Positions 63,701 to 64,000 of a stretch of DNA of 64,000 bases are shown here, in pieces; within the stretch, counting starts at the first letter, position 1; every line of letters starts with the position of its first letter. The DNA is from Dipylidium caninum. Taxonomy: Eukaryota; Platyhelminthes; Cestoda; Cyclophyllidea; Dipylidiidae. Made by a program: the position numbers and the translations under genes. The stretch lies in assembly GCA_017562135.1 (NCBI GenBank), contig QEYB01000266.1, positions 558,001 through 622,000 of the forward strand, read 5' to 3'. The notes under the pieces are model-generated. The model searched no databases, was not told the DNA's origin, and was given only the letters and a program-made list of their open reading frames with translations.

Positions 63701-64000
63701 GTAATCCTCTTTTTCCCAATTTAATTGGTTAATTTAATCGGAAATTTGTCCCTCGCCTCGCATGTGATTGTCTTTTATTAACTTGTCTCTTCTACTAACG
63801 CTTTATGACCCCCAGAACCAGTCATATATCAGTTCTCTCGCCCTTCATATTGGGATTTTGTTTGTGTGTCAGGGTCTCTGGTGCTTCCGTCTAAATGCCG
63901 TAAAATTTTACCCACACCTCCAGGCAGTTTGTGCGGCGTGAGTTATGGGCGATCCCATAGGAGTCGAGGGAAGTTTAGGTTTTATCGGAGCACTAAATCG

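Overview
The window is eukaryotic nuclear DNA from an invertebrate, most likely a parasitic flatworm and probably a tapeworm. Every recognisable gene is split by introns with GT-AG borders (one GC-AG). Several introns are only 29-37 bases long. Some start codons sit 1-25 bases after a strong 3' splice site, as expected where mRNAs receive a spliced leader. The flatworm assignment is inference from these traits and from how diverged the conserved proteins are; no species marker was seen.

Layout: (1) 1-898, the 3' end of a Kruppel-like zinc-finger factor. (2) 0.9-8.7 kb, G+C-rich DNA without a recognisable gene, holding a pure 400-bp (GGCA)100 array. (3) 8.7-12.1 kb, a TNFAIP8-like gene and L-lactate dehydrogenase, both +. 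(4) 12.2-14.6 kb, LRRC42-like and DSCC1 on the minus strand, 100 bp apart. (5) 16.6-22.2 kb, a class-3 aldehyde dehydrogenase (-). (6) 24.0-25.5 kb, TFIIE beta (+). (7) 28.2-29.4 kb, mitochondrial Mn superoxide dismutase (-). (8) 30.8-37.4 kb, a lysophosphatidylcholine acyltransferase (+) whose first exon carries a one-base frameshift in this sequence. (9) 38.1-41.2 kb, tyrosyl-DNA phosphodiesterase 2 (+). (10) 41.2-47.8 kb, no recognisable gene. (11) 47.8 kb to beyond the right edge, a SCYL2-type pseudokinase with HEAT repeats (+), spread over at least 15 exons.

By eye, base composition has three blocks: G+C-rich (1 to about 9 kb), A+T-rich (about 9.4-39.8 kb) and G+C-rich again (about 39.9 kb to the end). 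The right boundary falls inside TDP2.

The genes are housekeeping functions with no obvious common pathway: fermentation (LDH), aldehyde and superoxide detoxification (ALDH3, SOD2), phospholipid remodelling (LPCAT), transcription (KLF, TFIIE beta), cohesion and DNA repair (DSCC1, TDP2), and trafficking (SCYL2). The most interesting features are regulatory and structural: the tight DSCC1-LRRC42 pair, candidate trans-splice acceptors, ultra-short introns, the LPCAT frameshift, the degenerate kinase and EF-hand domains, and the perfect tetranucleotide array. I did not find a clearly new biological system. Exon borders were set by reading splice signals, phase and family similarity by eye.
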